Notes: a model not told the origin generated them from the sequence alone. DNA of 47,402 bases from Steroidobacteraceae bacterium (GCA_029266835.1 JAQSWD010000028.1:1-47402), one strand, 5' to 3'. Counted from the stretch's first letter, positions 17,256-28,371 are shown. Numbers and translations are program-made.

Positions 17256-17896
17256 GCGGGCCCCGGCTCGAGCATTCGCATCAAGGTGAGCAGCATGCCC
17301 GCGGTGGCGCCCCAGATGCTCCGCCCTTCCCACGGGATGTCGTACAGCATCAGTTCCTCGTCGCCCACCCGGCGCAGGCGAGCCTCGTGATTGCGCGGGT
17401 CGAACACATGCGCCACCGGCACTTCGAAGACGCCGGCGACTTCGTCCGGATTCAGATTCAGCGCGATCGGCGGCGTCACCAGCGACAGCACCGGCGTCAC
17501 GCGGAAGCCGCTGATGACGATGTGGTCGGGTAGATAGCCGAAGACGCGCACACAGGCGGGGTCGAGGCCGATCTCCTCCTGCGCTTCGCGCAGCGCCGCG
17601 CTGGCCACGTCGGGGTCGGTGGGCTCCATGCGTCCGCCCGGAAATGAAATCTGGCCGGAATGTTTGGCAAGATGCGTGGCGCGCTGGGTCAGCAGCACCG
17701 TGAGGCCACCAGGGTGGTCCACCAGCGGCACCAGCACGGCGGCAGGTACGGGCTCAGCAGGAAAATGTTTCTGCAGCCGCTGGCTGCGTTCGCTGTCGAC
17801 GCCCAGCAGCCGCCAGTCGGCGAGTTCGTGTTGCGGCTGGCTGCCTTCGAACCTCCGCAGTATCCGGCTGCGCCAATCCTGACCCGCGTCTCTCAA
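17252..17896 (-). CDS. NudL-like CoA pyrophosphatase (Nudix)
   Basis: A Nudix hydrolase of the UPF0035/NudL group, which cleaves CoA or related diphosphates. The group motif LLTQRATHLAKHSGQISFPGG precedes and merges with the Nudix box, which ends REAQEEIGL. No ATG or GTG fits the start. The TTG at 17896 overlaps the fumC TGA as TTGA and has GGAGG six bases upstream, giving 214 residues with an N-terminal RDAGQDWRSRILRRFEG helix as in the family. It overlaps mazG by ATGA downstream. The frame open further upstream runs inside fumC and is not coding. Confidence 0.88.
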   Translation of the reverse strand: MRDAGQDWRSRILRRFEGSQPQHELADWRLLGVDSERSQRLQKHFPAEPVPAAVLVPLVDHPGGLTVLLTQRATHLAKHSGQISFPGGRMEPTDPDVASAALREAQEEIGLDPACVRVFGYLPDHIVISGFRVTPVLSLVTPPIALNLNPDEVAGVFEVPVAHVFDPRNHEARLRRVGDEELMLYDIPWEGRSIWGATAGMLLTLMRMLEPGPA

Positions 17897-19314
17897 CCCG
17901 AGCCTCCACCGCCTTCGAGACCACCACGCGTCAGCAACGCGGGATCCAGCAGTTTTTTCAACTCGGCTTCGGACAGGCCGGACATCTCCAATGCGACGTC
18001 GAAAACCGGGCGGCCCTCGGCATAAGCCCGTTTGGCGATTGCCGCGGCCTTCTCGTAACCGATGGCCGGATTGAGCGCGGTGGCGAGGATGGGATTGCGC
18101 GTCACGGATTCGTCGAGGCTGGCCTGGTTCACCTCGGCGCCGGCAATACAGCGTTCCGCCAACGCGCGCGAAGCATTTGCCAGCAGGTCGATACTGCTCA
18201 AGAGATTGTTGGCGATCATGGGCAGCATGACGTTGAGCTGGAAATTGCCGGACTGGCCACCGATGGCGATGGCGGCATCCAGTCCCATCACCTGCGCGGC
18301 CACCATGCAGGTGGCCTCGGGAATCACCGGATTCACCTTGCCCGGCATGATGCTGCTTCCGGGCTGCAGCGCCGGCAGACGCAGTTCTGCGAGCCCCGCC
18401 AACGGGCCAGAGCCCATCCACCGCAGGTCGTTGGCGATTTTCATGAGCGCCACGGCCAGCACGCGCAGCTGGCCCGAAAGTTCCACGGCCGCGTCCTGCG
18501 AAGCCTGCGCGGCGAAGTAGTTGGACGTGTTCACGAAATCCACGCCGGTGAGCGCACGCAGCTCCTCGACGAAACGCGCCGCGAATAGTTCGTGCGCATT
18601 GATGCCCGTGCCGATGGCGGTGCCGCCCTGCGCCAGCGCCAGCAGCCGCGGTTCGGTCGCGCGCAGCCGTTCGATGGCGAGTTCGATCTGCGCGCGCCAG
18701 CCCGAGGCTTCCTGGCCCAGCGTCATGGGCGTGGCGTCCATCAGGTGCGTGCGTCCGGTCTTGAGAACCCCGGCCCAGGCCGATTCCTTTTCGCGCAGGA
18801 TGCGCACCAGTGTCTCAAGCGCGGGCAGCAGGTTCTTCCTCGTGGCCAGCACCGAGCTCACATGGATGGCGCTGGGGATGCAGTCATTGCTGCTCTGGCA
18901 CATGTTGACGTGGTCGTTGGCGTGCACCTTCACGTTCTGTCCAGTCGCCGCCAACGCGCGGGTAGCCAGCGTGGCGATGACTTCGTTGGCGTTCATGTTG
19001 GTGCTGGTACCGCTGCCCGTCTGGTAGACGTCGAGCGGGAATTGCCCGTCGTGCTCACCTTTCGCCACGGACAGCGCGGCGTTTGCAACGGCGCTGGCCA
19101 CGGCCTCGGTCAACAGTCCCAGCCGGTGGTTGGCGCGCGCGGCGGCGGCCTTGATCAGCGCCAGGGCCGCGATGAATTGCGGCGGAAACCGGGCGCCACT
19201 CAACTGGAAATTACGGCGTGCGCGTTCGGTTTGCGCACCCCAGAGCGCGCCGGCGGGGACTTCGATCTCGCCGAAGCTGTCGTGCTCTTTACGGGGAGTC
19301 TTATCAGATATCAT
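17893..19314 (-). CDS. fumC: Fumarate hydratase class II
   Basis: A 473-residue oxygen-stable fumarase converting fumarate and malate in the TCA cycle. The superfamily signature GSSIMPGKVNP is present. The active-site segments TGSGTSTNMNANEV, HANDHVNMCQSSND and the TGRTHLMDATP loop with catalytic His are also seen. The C-terminal Gly-rich tail (GGLEGGGGSG) is unusual and encodes, in its bases, the ribosome-binding site of the overlapping nudL. It is divergent from purB, a member of the same superfamily, across 46 nt. Confidence 0.97.
   Translation of the reverse strand: MISDKTPRKEHDSFGEIEVPAGALWGAQTERARRNFQLSGARFPPQFIAALALIKAAAARANHRLGLLTEAVASAVANAALSVAKGEHDGQFPLDVYQTGSGTSTNMNANEVIATLATRALAATGQNVKVHANDHVNMCQSSNDCIPSAIHVSSVLATRKNLLPALETLVRILREKESAWAGVLKTGRTHLMDATPMTLGQEASGWRAQIELAIERLRATEPRLLALAQGGTAIGTGINAHELFAARFVEELRALTGVDFVNTSNYFAAQASQDAAVELSGQLRVLAVALMKIANDLRWMGSGPLAGLAELRLPALQPGSSIMPGKVNPVIPEATCMVAAQVMGLDAAIAIGGQSGNFQLNVMLPMIANNLLSSIDLLANASRALAERCIAGAEVNQASLDESVTRNPILATALNPAIGYEKAAAIAKRAYAEGRPVFDVALEMSGLSEAELKKLLDPALLTRGGLEGGGGSG
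19288..19314 (+). promoter_or_regulatory. Possible purB promoter
   Basis: TTTACG (19288-19293), a 15-nt spacer and TATCAT (19309-19314) lie inside the 5' end of divergent fumC, followed by a GC-rich TCGCGCC. The spacer is short and the call is tentative. Confidence 0.3.
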
Positions 19315-19360
19315 TCGCGCCCCAGTCTAGCACCCAGCATTTTGCCGAGGCCTCTCTTAC

Positions 19361-20725
19361 ATGGATTCCGCTGCACTTTCCGCGCTCTCTCCCGTCGATG
19401 GCCGATACCGCAAGGGTGCGGATTCCCTGCGCGCCGTGCTGTCGGAAAGCGGGCTGATCCGCGAGCGCGTCCGCATCGAAGCGGCCTGGCTGCTGTCGTT
19501 GACGGAGTCCGTGCCGCAGATCCTCGCGCAACCGCTGCCCGAGCCCGTGCGCAAGCTGGCGGCGAGCCTGGCGCTCGAACCGGGTGATGATGCGCCGGCA
19601 GCCGTGAAAGCCATCGAGGCGCGCATCAACCACGACGTCAAGGCCGTGGAATATTTCGTACGCGAGAAACTCGCGGCCAGCGGCGCCACTCCCGCGTTGC
19701 TCGAACTGGTGCACTTCGGCTGCACTTCCGAAGACATCAACAACCTCGCTTATGCGCGCATGCTGCGCGCCGCGCGCAACGTGTTGTCGGCGGAACTGGA
19801 AAAGGTCATCGAGAAACTGCGCGGCTTCGCGCACGAACATGCCGCGCTGGCCATGCTCTCACGGACGCATGGGCAGACTGCGAGCCCCACCACGCTGGGC
19901 AAGGAGTTCGCGAACGTGGTTGCGCGGCTGCGCCGCGCCCGCGCGCGCCTCGACCAGGTGCAGATCCTTGCGAAGTTCAATGGCGCGGTGGGCAACTACA
20001 ATGCGCACGTGGCGGCGCTGCCGAATGTGGATTGGCCGGCAGTCTCGAAGAAATTCATCGAATCGCAGGGATTGGCGTGGAATGAATACTCCACGCAGAT
20101 CGAACCGCACGACTGGATCGGCGAGTATTGCGATGCGCTCGCGGGCATCAACACCATCCTGGTCGATTTCGCGCGCGATACCTGGGGTTACATCTCGCTG
20201 GGCTACCTGCGCCAGCGCGCGGTGGCCGGCGAAGTCGGCTCGTCGACCATGCCCCACAAGGTCAACCCCATCGACTTCGAGAACGCCGAGGGCAATCTCG
20301 GCATCGCCAACGCGCTGCTGCATCACTTCGCCAGCAAGCTGCCGATCTCGCGCTGGCAGCGTGACCTCACCGACTCCACGGTGTTGCGCAACGTGGGCGT
20401 GGCGCTGGCCCACAGCCTCATAGCCTGGAATGCCTTGCAGCGCGGTCTCGGCAAGATCGCCGCGAATCCATCGGTCATCGCCGCCGACCTCGACACCGCG
20501 TACGAGGTGCTCGGCGAGGCGCTGCAGACGGCGCTGCGCGCGGCCGGCGTGCCGAACGGCTACGAGTTGCTCAAGGATTTCACGCGTGGATCGGATGTGA
20601 ACGCCGAAGGACTCGCTTCGTTCATCGACAAACTACCGCTGCCGGCCGCCGAACGTTCCCGTCTGAAGGCTCTTGCACCGCAGCAGTATGTGGGTCTGGC
20701 CGCGGAGATGGCGCGTTCCATCTGA
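19361..20725 (+). CDS. purB: Adenylosuccinate lyase
   Basis: A 454-residue enzyme of purine synthesis acting on SAICAR and adenylosuccinate. It has the N-terminal start LSPVDGRYR, HFGCTSEDINN, SRTHGQTASPTTLGKE with the catalytic His, and the signature GSSTMPHKVNPIDFEN carrying the catalytic serine loop. It belongs to the long E. coli-type group, with the same length class (456). Downstream lie a small unknown gene and nudJ-mnmA, recalling the E. coli nudJ-mnmA-hflD-purB neighbourhood with a different order and without hflD. Confidence 0.98.
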   Translation: MDSAALSALSPVDGRYRKGADSLRAVLSESGLIRERVRIEAAWLLSLTESVPQILAQPLPEPVRKLAASLALEPGDDAPAAVKAIEARINHDVKAVEYFVREKLAASGATPALLELVHFGCTSEDINNLAYARMLRAARNVLSAELEKVIEKLRGFAHEHAALAMLSRTHGQTASPTTLGKEFANVVARLRRARARLDQVQILAKFNGAVGNYNAHVAALPNVDWPAVSKKFIESQGLAWNEYSTQIEPHDWIGEYCDALAGINTILVDFARDTWGYISLGYLRQRAVAGEVGSSTMPHKVNPIDFENAEGNLGIANALLHHFASKLPISRWQRDLTDSTVLRNVGVALAHSLIAWNALQRGLGKIAANPSVIAADLDTAYEVLGEALQTALRAAGVPNGYELLKDFTRGSDVNAEGLASFIDKLPLPAAERSRLKALAPQQYVGLAAEMARSI

Positions 20726-20795
20726 GCTCCGGTTTCACCCGATGCCGCGCCGCCGCCGTGTCGCGTAAATTGGGACCCAGCACACGGTTTCCCCC

Positions 20796-20855
20796 GGTTT
20801 CGCTCGAAACCCGATGAAAGCGTGACGCATTTGGCACTGAAAAGGTCCCGGGACC
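20796..20855. repeat. Hairpin and perfect palindrome downstream of purB
   Basis: In the gap behind purB, GGTTTCG-CT-CGAAACC (20796-20811) can form a hairpin. GGTCCCGGGACC (20844-20855) is a perfect 12-bp palindrome. A shorter GGGACCC is at 20772-20778. There is no T-run. If the next gene begins at 20822 the palindrome lies inside it; if it begins at 20894, both elements are in its leader. Confidence 0.45.
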
Positions 20856-20893
20856 CCTACCCTCATCGGGCACAGGTCACAAAATCGCGGCTC

Positions 20894-21469
20894 ATGAACG
20901 GGGAATTCGACTTCAACACGCTGACCCAGCGCGCTACGACGCCGGGATCCGCTGCGCCCGATCTTTCGGGCTCTCGCGAGCAGAACCAGATCCGCGTGAT
21001 CAGTTCCCTCGAAGAGATGCGTGCGGCCGTAGAGGCCGTGGCGGCCAACGCCCAGCGTCTCATGTCTATCTACACGCCCGACCTCGAGCCCGACCTGTAC
21101 GACCAGAATGGCTTCCTGGAGATCGTCAAGCGCTTCGTACTGGCGCGGCGATTCGCCAAGGTACGCGTGCTGCTTTCCGACTCCGGCCGGCTGCTTCGCG
21201 ACAACAACCGTTTCATTGCCATGGGCCGCCGCCTCACCAGCTGCATCGACATCCGACCGGCGGCCATGGCCGCCAGGCCGCGCAGCTCCGGTCACCCCGG
21301 CGGCTACCTCATCGCCGACGACCGGGCCATCGTGTACCGCGTACGTATGGATCGCTGGGACGGCGTCGCCGATCTCAACAATCCGCCGGTGGCGCGCCAG
21401 TACCTCGACGAGTTCGACGAGATCTGGCACGCGAGCGCCCCCGATGACGCGCGCCAGGCCACGCGCTGA
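20894..21469 (+). CDS. Small unknown protein between purB and nudJ
   Basis: A 191-residue cytoplasmic protein (from the ATG at 20894). The core is IRVISSLEEMRAAVEAVAANAQRLMSIYTPDLEPDLYD, then FLEIVKRFVLARRFAKVRVLLSD, RLTSCIDIRP and YLIADDRAIVYRVR. These resemble a domain of unknown function found alone or behind GNAT acetyltransferases in gammaproteobacteria. The pattern (stress on cell-surface-like beta strands, D-x-R-P, ADD) vaguely recalls the PLD-type fold, but no HKD motif is present. A GTG at 20822 would add 24 residues (215 total). Neither start has a good ribosome-binding site. It ends 11 nt before nudJ. Confidence 0.75.
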   Translation: MNGEFDFNTLTQRATTPGSAAPDLSGSREQNQIRVISSLEEMRAAVEAVAANAQRLMSIYTPDLEPDLYDQNGFLEIVKRFVLARRFAKVRVLLSDSGRLLRDNNRFIAMGRRLTSCIDIRPAAMAARPRSSGHPGGYLIADDRAIVYRVRMDRWDGVADLNNPPVARQYLDEFDEIWHASAPDDARQATR

Positions 21470-21480
21470 ACTAACTACCC

Positions 21481-21966
21481 ATGCGCTGGAATCCGGAAGT
21501 CACCGTGGCGGCCGTCGTCGAACGCGACGGGCGCTTTCTCATGGTCGAAGAGCTGATCTCTGGCCGGTTGGTGCTCAATCAGCCCGCGGGCCATCTCGAA
21601 GACCGGGAATCCCTGATCGAGGCCGCCGTCCGCGAGACGCGCGAGGAAACCGCCTGGCGCTTCCATCCCGAGGCGCTGGTGGGCATCTACCTGTGGCGCA
21701 ACCCGGACAACGGCCGCGGTTTCCTGCGCTTCACCTTCTGCGGCAGCGTGGACCAGCACGATGCCGCGCAACCTTTGGACAAGGGCATCCAGCGCGCCCT
21801 GTGGCTGAGCCGGAACCAGTTGCTCGCCCAGGCGGGCCGGCTGCGCTCGCCATTGGTGATGCGCTGCCTCGATGACTACGCGCTTGGCCGCCGCCAGCCT
21901 CTCGACAGCGTGGCCATGCTCGATCTGGAAACTGCCGTGCAGGCGGGCAATGTAGTCAACCTGTAA
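21481..21966 (+). CDS. nudJ: NudJ-like Nudix phosphatase
   Basis: A 161-residue Nudix hydrolase. The Nudix box runs from [20 protein letters not shown] onwards (residues about 36-58) and matches G-x5-E-x7-R-E-x2-E-E. The family start ([23 protein letters not shown]) is that of NudJ/YmfB, which acts on HMP-PP, nucleoside tri- and diphosphates. In E. coli nudJ directly precedes mnmA, and the same order holds here with 31 nt between them. Confidence 0.92.
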   Translation: MRWNPEVTVAAVVERDGRFLMVEELISGRLVLNQPAGHLEDRESLIEAAVRETREETAWRFHPEALVGIYLWRNPDNGRGFLRFTFCGSVDQHDAAQPLDKGIQRALWLSRNQLLAQAGRLRSPLVMRCLDDYALGRRQPLDSVAMLDLETAVQAGNVVNL

Positions 21967-21984
21967 GGGGTTCGACCCGCGGCG

Positions 21985-21990
21985 TACAAT
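21985..21990 (+). promoter_or_regulatory. Possible -10 element of mnmA (short or no leader)
   Basis: TACAAT followed by TCGCGCC and then the GTG start of mnmA at 21998. A start site 6-8 nt downstream of the hexamer would fall at or next to the GTG, and no ribosome-binding site precedes it. The -35 region is poor, so read-through from nudJ is also possible. Confidence 0.35.
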
Positions 21991-21997
21991 TCGCGCC

Positions 21998-23101
21998 GTG
22001 TTCAAGACCGAGATTCCATCCGGACGAGTGGTCGTCGGCATGTCCGGCGGCGTGGATTCGGCGGTCGCGGCATTGCTGATGAAGCGCGCCGGGCACGATG
22101 TGCACGGCCTCTACATGAGCAACTGGGAAGACGACGACTCCTACTGCACCGGCGCCCAGGATTTCCAGGATGCGCGCGCCGTGGCCAGCGAACTCGGCAT
22201 TCCGCTGCATCGTGTGAGTTTCGCCGCGGAATACCGCGCGCGCGTGTTCGAGTACTTCCTCACCGAGTATCGCGCCGGCCGCACGCCCAATCCCGACGTG
22301 TTGTGCAACCGCGAGATCAAGTTCGGCATCTGCCTCGACTACGCAGCGCGCCTGGGCGCGCGGCAATTCGCCACCGGACATTACGCGCGCCTGCGGCACA
22401 GCGACTCGGGGCCCGAGTTGTTAAAGGCGCTCGATGCCGACAAGGACCAGTCCTACTTCCTGCACGCCGTAGCCAGGGAACATTTCGAACGCGTGTTGTT
22501 CCCGCTCGGTGAGCTGACCAAGGCGGAGGTCCGCGCCATCGCCCGCGAAGCCGGCTTGCCGGTGTTCGACAAACCCGACTCCACGGGAATCTGTTTCATC
22601 GGCGAGCGCCCTTTCCGTGAATTCCTCGCGCGCTACATCCCCACGTCGCCCGGCGACATCGTTACGGACACCGGAGAGGTGGTGGGACGGCACCGCGGCC
22701 TGGCGTTCTACACGCTCGGCCAGCGCGGCGGTCTCGAGATCGGCGGCCGCGCCGGCCATGACGAACAACCCTGGTACGTCGCCGGCAAGAATCTCGCGCG
22801 CAACGAGTTGCTGGCGGTACAGGGCCACGATCATCCCTTGCTCGTCAGTCGTGCGCTGGCCACCGGCCCCTGCAACTGGCTGGTGCAACCGGGCTCAGGG
22901 GAATTCGGCATCGAGTTCGAATCCCACATCAAGGTGCGTTACCGGCAGAAAGATCAGGGTTGTCTCGCAAAAGTGGAGGCCGACGGCGGTTTGCGCGTGC
23001 GTTTCACCGAGCCGCAACGCGCGGTCACGCCGGGCCAGTTCGCCGTGCTGTACGACGGCGACCGATGCCTGGGCGGCGGCGTCATCGAGACCACCAATTG
23101 A
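21998..23101 (+). CDS. mnmA: MnmA, tRNA-specific 2-thiouridylase
   Basis: A 367-residue enzyme that puts sulfur at position 2 of the wobble uridine (mnm5s2U) in tRNA Glu, Gln and Lys. The PP-loop motif [10 protein letters not shown] is at residues 14-23. Catalytic Cys103 lies in VLCNRE, and the second cysteine of the persulfide relay is in [11 protein letters not shown]. The C-terminal beta domain includes [10 protein letters not shown] and [18 protein letters not shown]. It starts at GTG 21998, giving the normal family N-terminus. It follows nudJ as in E. coli. Confidence 0.97.
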   Translation: MFKTEIPSGRVVVGMSGGVDSAVAALLMKRAGHDVHGLYMSNWEDDDSYCTGAQDFQDARAVASELGIPLHRVSFAAEYRARVFEYFLTEYRAGRTPNPDVLCNREIKFGICLDYAARLGARQFATGHYARLRHSDSGPELLKALDADKDQSYFLHAVAREHFERVLFPLGELTKAEVRAIAREAGLPVFDKPDSTGICFIGERPFREFLARYIPTSPGDIVTDTGEVVGRHRGLAFYTLGQRGGLEIGGRAGHDEQPWYVAGKNLARNELLAVQGHDHPLLVSRALATGPCNWLVQPGSGEFGIEFESHIKVRYRQKDQGCLAKVEADGGLRVRFTEPQRAVTPGQFAVLYDGDRCLGGGVIETTN

Positions 23102-23103
23102 GT

Positions 23104-23109
23104 TAGAAT
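23104..23109 (+). promoter_or_regulatory. Possible -10 element upstream of acnA
   Basis: TAGAAT followed by ACGCCGCGC just past the mnmA stop, 52 nt before the acnA ATG. The same hexamer appears before tRNA-Gly, aroG and tatD in this window. No clear -35 is seen. Confidence 0.35.
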
Positions 23110-23160
23110 ACGCCGCGCTTTTTACCGCAATGCCCGCAATGCTGTGGCCGGAGACGATTC

Positions 23161-25836
<2,676 letters not shown>

Positions 25837-25850
25837 AACTGGAGACCGCC

Positions 25851-26441
25851 ATGGACCGACGCACAGTGGTGAGTTCGGTTCTGGCGGGCCTTGCGCTGCC
25901 GGCGCTCGCCGCACGGCGCGAGCCCACGATCGGCGGTCCTTGCGAAGGTTGCGACTGGGTCTTCGACGGCCAGCCCGCGAAGCTCGCATCGCGCGCGCGT
26001 ATCGCACCGGTGGCGGAAGCCGGCGCACCGATGGTCATCGAAGGCGTTGTCAGCTCCGCACGAGGTCTGCCGGCACGCGGTGTCGTCGTTTACGCGTATC
26101 ACACGAATCAGGCTGGGCTCTATCCACCCGCGGGCAACCGGCACGGCCGCCTGCGCGGCTGGGCGATCACCGACGCACAGGGCCATTACCGCTTCGACAC
26201 CATTCGCCCCGGCGCCTATCCCGGACGCAATGTCGCCGAGCATGTTCACATGCACGTGATCGAGCCCGGCGTCGGCACCTATTACATCGACAACCTCGAG
26301 TTCGAGGACGACCCGCTGAACCCGCGCCGCCGGGGCGCCGAACGCGGCGGCAACGGGCTCATGCTTCCGCAGCGCCGCGATGGCGTCTGGCAGGCACGTC
26401 GCGACATCGTGCTCGGCCGGAACATTCCCGGCTATTCCTGA
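25851..26441 (+). CDS. Exported intradiol ring-cleavage dioxygenase-like protein
   Basis: A 196-residue protein with the beta-sandwich core of protocatechuate 3,4-dioxygenase beta-type enzymes: VIEGVVSSARGLPARGVVVYAYHTN, then TDAQGHYRFDTIRPGAYPGR and EHVHMHV. Tyr in GLYPP or GAYPG and His in HVHMH stand where the Fe(III) ligands Tyr-Tyr-His-His are expected. The N-terminus MDRRTVVSSVLAGLALPALAA looks like a Tat or Sec signal, so it acts outside the cytoplasm, unlike classical catabolic enzymes. It starts 14 nt after acnA with GGAGA as ribosome-binding site. Its 3' end overlaps the convergent creD by 10 nt. The substrate is unknown. Confidence 0.8.
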   Translation: MDRRTVVSSVLAGLALPALAARREPTIGGPCEGCDWVFDGQPAKLASRARIAPVAEAGAPMVIEGVVSSARGLPARGVVVYAYHTNQAGLYPPAGNRHGRLRGWAITDAQGHYRFDTIRPGAYPGRNVAEHVHMHVIEPGVGTYYIDNLEFEDDPLNPRRRGAERGGNGLMLPQRRDGVWQARRDIVLGRNIPGYS

Positions 26442-27751
26442 GCCCTGCGTCGGCCCACCGCCGCCCAGTCGATGTTGCGAGTCGCCAGCATGAGCACAGC
26501 CAGCACGCCGAACAGCAGCAGCGCGCCCATGAGCAGTGAGTAATCCTCCGAGCGCAGTATCCAGAACAGCAGCCCATAGAGCGTGGCCAGGCCCGCTCCC
26601 GCCCCGAGCGCGAGCCGGAATCGCCTGAGCGCGCCCGTCAGGTACACGGTGATCAGTCCCACCAGCGCCGCGGCGGACAGACCGTAGGCCACGTCGAAAG
26701 TGACGTGTTCGGACAGCGCCAGCAGCAGCAGATAGAACAGCGCGAGCGCCATGCCCACCATCAGGTATTGCATGGCATGGATGGCGATGCCACTCACATG
26801 CTCCCAGAGGAAGAACGTCAGGAAGGTGATGCAGATGAGCAGCGCCGCGTAATGCACCGCACGGTAGTTGCGCTGGTAGATATCCACGGGCTCGTAGAAA
26901 GTGACGCCGACGCCATTCTGCGCGAAGGCGTTGATCACCGGCATGCCATCGCTCACCTGCTGGTCCACCCATACCTGGCCGAAATTGCGGTTGATCTCCA
27001 GCACCGACCAGCGCGCCGTGAATCCATCGTCGCTGATCCGAGGCTCCAGCGGCGCGGGCGCGCCTTCGAATTTCGGATGCGGCCAGGCCGATTCGAGCGT
27101 GATGTCGGCCTTGCGCGCCAGCGGCAGGAAGCTCAGCGAGGTGCTGCCGGTGAGCGTGAGCTGCAGCCGAAACGGTATGGTGCCTCCCCCGCGCAGCGCG
27201 GTCTGCGACACGGGCGCAGAGATGCCGGAAAGACCCGCGTATGAATCCGCCGCCACACGCACACTTTCGCCCGCGACTACCACGTCGTCCACCGCACGCA
27301 GGGCGCGGGCTTCCGAGTTCAGCACCAGCAACCGCGCCTCGTTCCATCTGACCAGCCGGTCGGGTTTGTCGGCGAGCAGATGCTCGAACTCCTGATTGAC
27401 GAACTCGCCTGAGATGCGCACGCGTGCCGTGTACACGGGCGTGTGATACAGGCCCACCGCGCGGGTATCGGGGTCGGCGGTGGCATTCACCTTCAGCGAA
27501 TCAGGCAGCACGTAAACCACGTTACGCGTCACTTCGGTGCGCTGCGTTTCCCGGCCCAGGGATGTTTGTTCCACGACGACGCGCGAGGTCTCCACCGGTA
27601 TCGACAACAACACGCCGGCCGTGGTCTGGGTACCGCCCCAGGACTCGGCCACGCGTTGCGCGGCCTCCTGGCGCATGCCCACGCGTTCACCCACGAGGTC
27701 CTCCATGCGCGCCAGCGGGATCAGCAGCAGGATGATCAGGAAACCGATCAA
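26432..27751 (-). CDS. creD: CreD-like inner-membrane protein, 5' end abnormal
   Basis: A 439-residue (as read from TTG 27751) protein of the CreD family, which is induced by CreBC-type two-component systems and affects envelope properties. It has an N-terminal membrane helix (LIILLLIPLA), a large periplasmic part (NVVYVLPDSLKVNA, YSARV-like YTARVRISGEF, FLPLARKADITLESAWPHPKFEG), then NRNFGQVWVD, FYEPVDIYQRNYRAVHYAALLICITFL and five further helices. Family-like residues LLGKAL continue upstream of the TTG to about 27770, yet no ATG or GTG occurs in that frame. The true start therefore appears to be missing. The 5' end runs into an oppositely oriented HAD gene. No creBC genes are in the window. 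Confidence 0.82.
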   Translation of the reverse strand: MIGFLIILLLIPLARMEDLVGERVGMRQEAAQRVAESWGGTQTTAGVLLSIPVETSRVVVEQTSLGRETQRTEVTRNVVYVLPDSLKVNATADPDTRAVGLYHTPVYTARVRISGEFVNQEFEHLLADKPDRLVRWNEARLLVLNSEARALRAVDDVVVAGESVRVAADSYAGLSGISAPVSQTALRGGGTIPFRLQLTLTGSTSLSFLPLARKADITLESAWPHPKFEGAPAPLEPRISDDGFTARWSVLEINRNFGQVWVDQQVSDGMPVINAFAQNGVGVTFYEPVDIYQRNYRAVHYAALLICITFLTFFLWEHVSGIAIHAMQYLMVGMALALFYLLLLALSEHVTFDVAYGLSAAALVGLITVYLTGALRRFRLALGAGAGLATLYGLLFWILRSEDYSLLMGALLLFGVLAVLMLATRNIDWAAVGRRRAQE

Positions 27752-27774
27752 CAGCGCCTTGCCCAGCAGCGCTG

Positions 27775-28356
27775 GTGCTGCGCCTGTTGTCGAGACGGCC
27801 CTCGCGCCTGTTCCGTCTATTGCGCGTGGTGCCGGCGGTAGTTCGATTCGTCTTCGACCGCGACCGTGGTGCGCTCAAGCAATCGTTGCTGCGCGCCACC
27901 ATGCCCGGCATCCCGCGCGAGGAGCTCGAGCTCGTATCCCGCCAGTTCGTAACCGACACGATCGCGCAACGCTGTTTTGCGGATGCTCTGGCCACCCTAC
28001 GCCGCCATCGCGAGCAAGGCCACTACCTGGTGTTGATGTCGGCCAGTGCCGATTTCTACGTACCGGAGTTCGGCCGGCAGCTCGGCTTCGACCAGGTGAT
28101 CTCGACCGGCGTTGCCTGGAAGAACGAGGAGATCGAAGGCACATTGACGACGGCCAATCGGCGAGGCGAAGAGAAGGCGCGCTGCTTCGAGCAAGTCGTC
28201 GCCGCGCGCAATGACACGCACACTTTCGCGTATGGCAACAGCGACTCGGATCTGCCGCACCTGAAACTCGCCCGATTCGGCCTGCTCGTGAACGGCGGCC
28301 CCGCCGCGCGCCGCGCCGCAGCGAGCCTCGGCGTTCCCACCGCGGAATGGACTTGA
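27775..28356 (+). pseudogene. HAD-IB family phosphatase, truncated 5' end lacking the catalytic Asp motif
   Basis: 193 residues from GTG 27775. Cap-domain residues (RRPSRLFRLLRVVPAVVRF), motif II LMSASADFYV, motif III Lys in RGEEKARCFEQ and motif IV YGNSDSDLP match the SerB-like HAD-IB group. The nucleophile motif DxDGT, which should stand about 10-20 residues before the first readable segment, is absent from all three forward frames. The frame meets a stop at 27733, and the sequence upstream belongs to creD on the other strand. As it stands the product cannot be an active phosphatase. Loss of the 5' end by deletion, or a collapsed assembly, are both possible. Confidence 0.7.
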
Positions 28357-28371
28357 TCGCACCTTAAGGCC

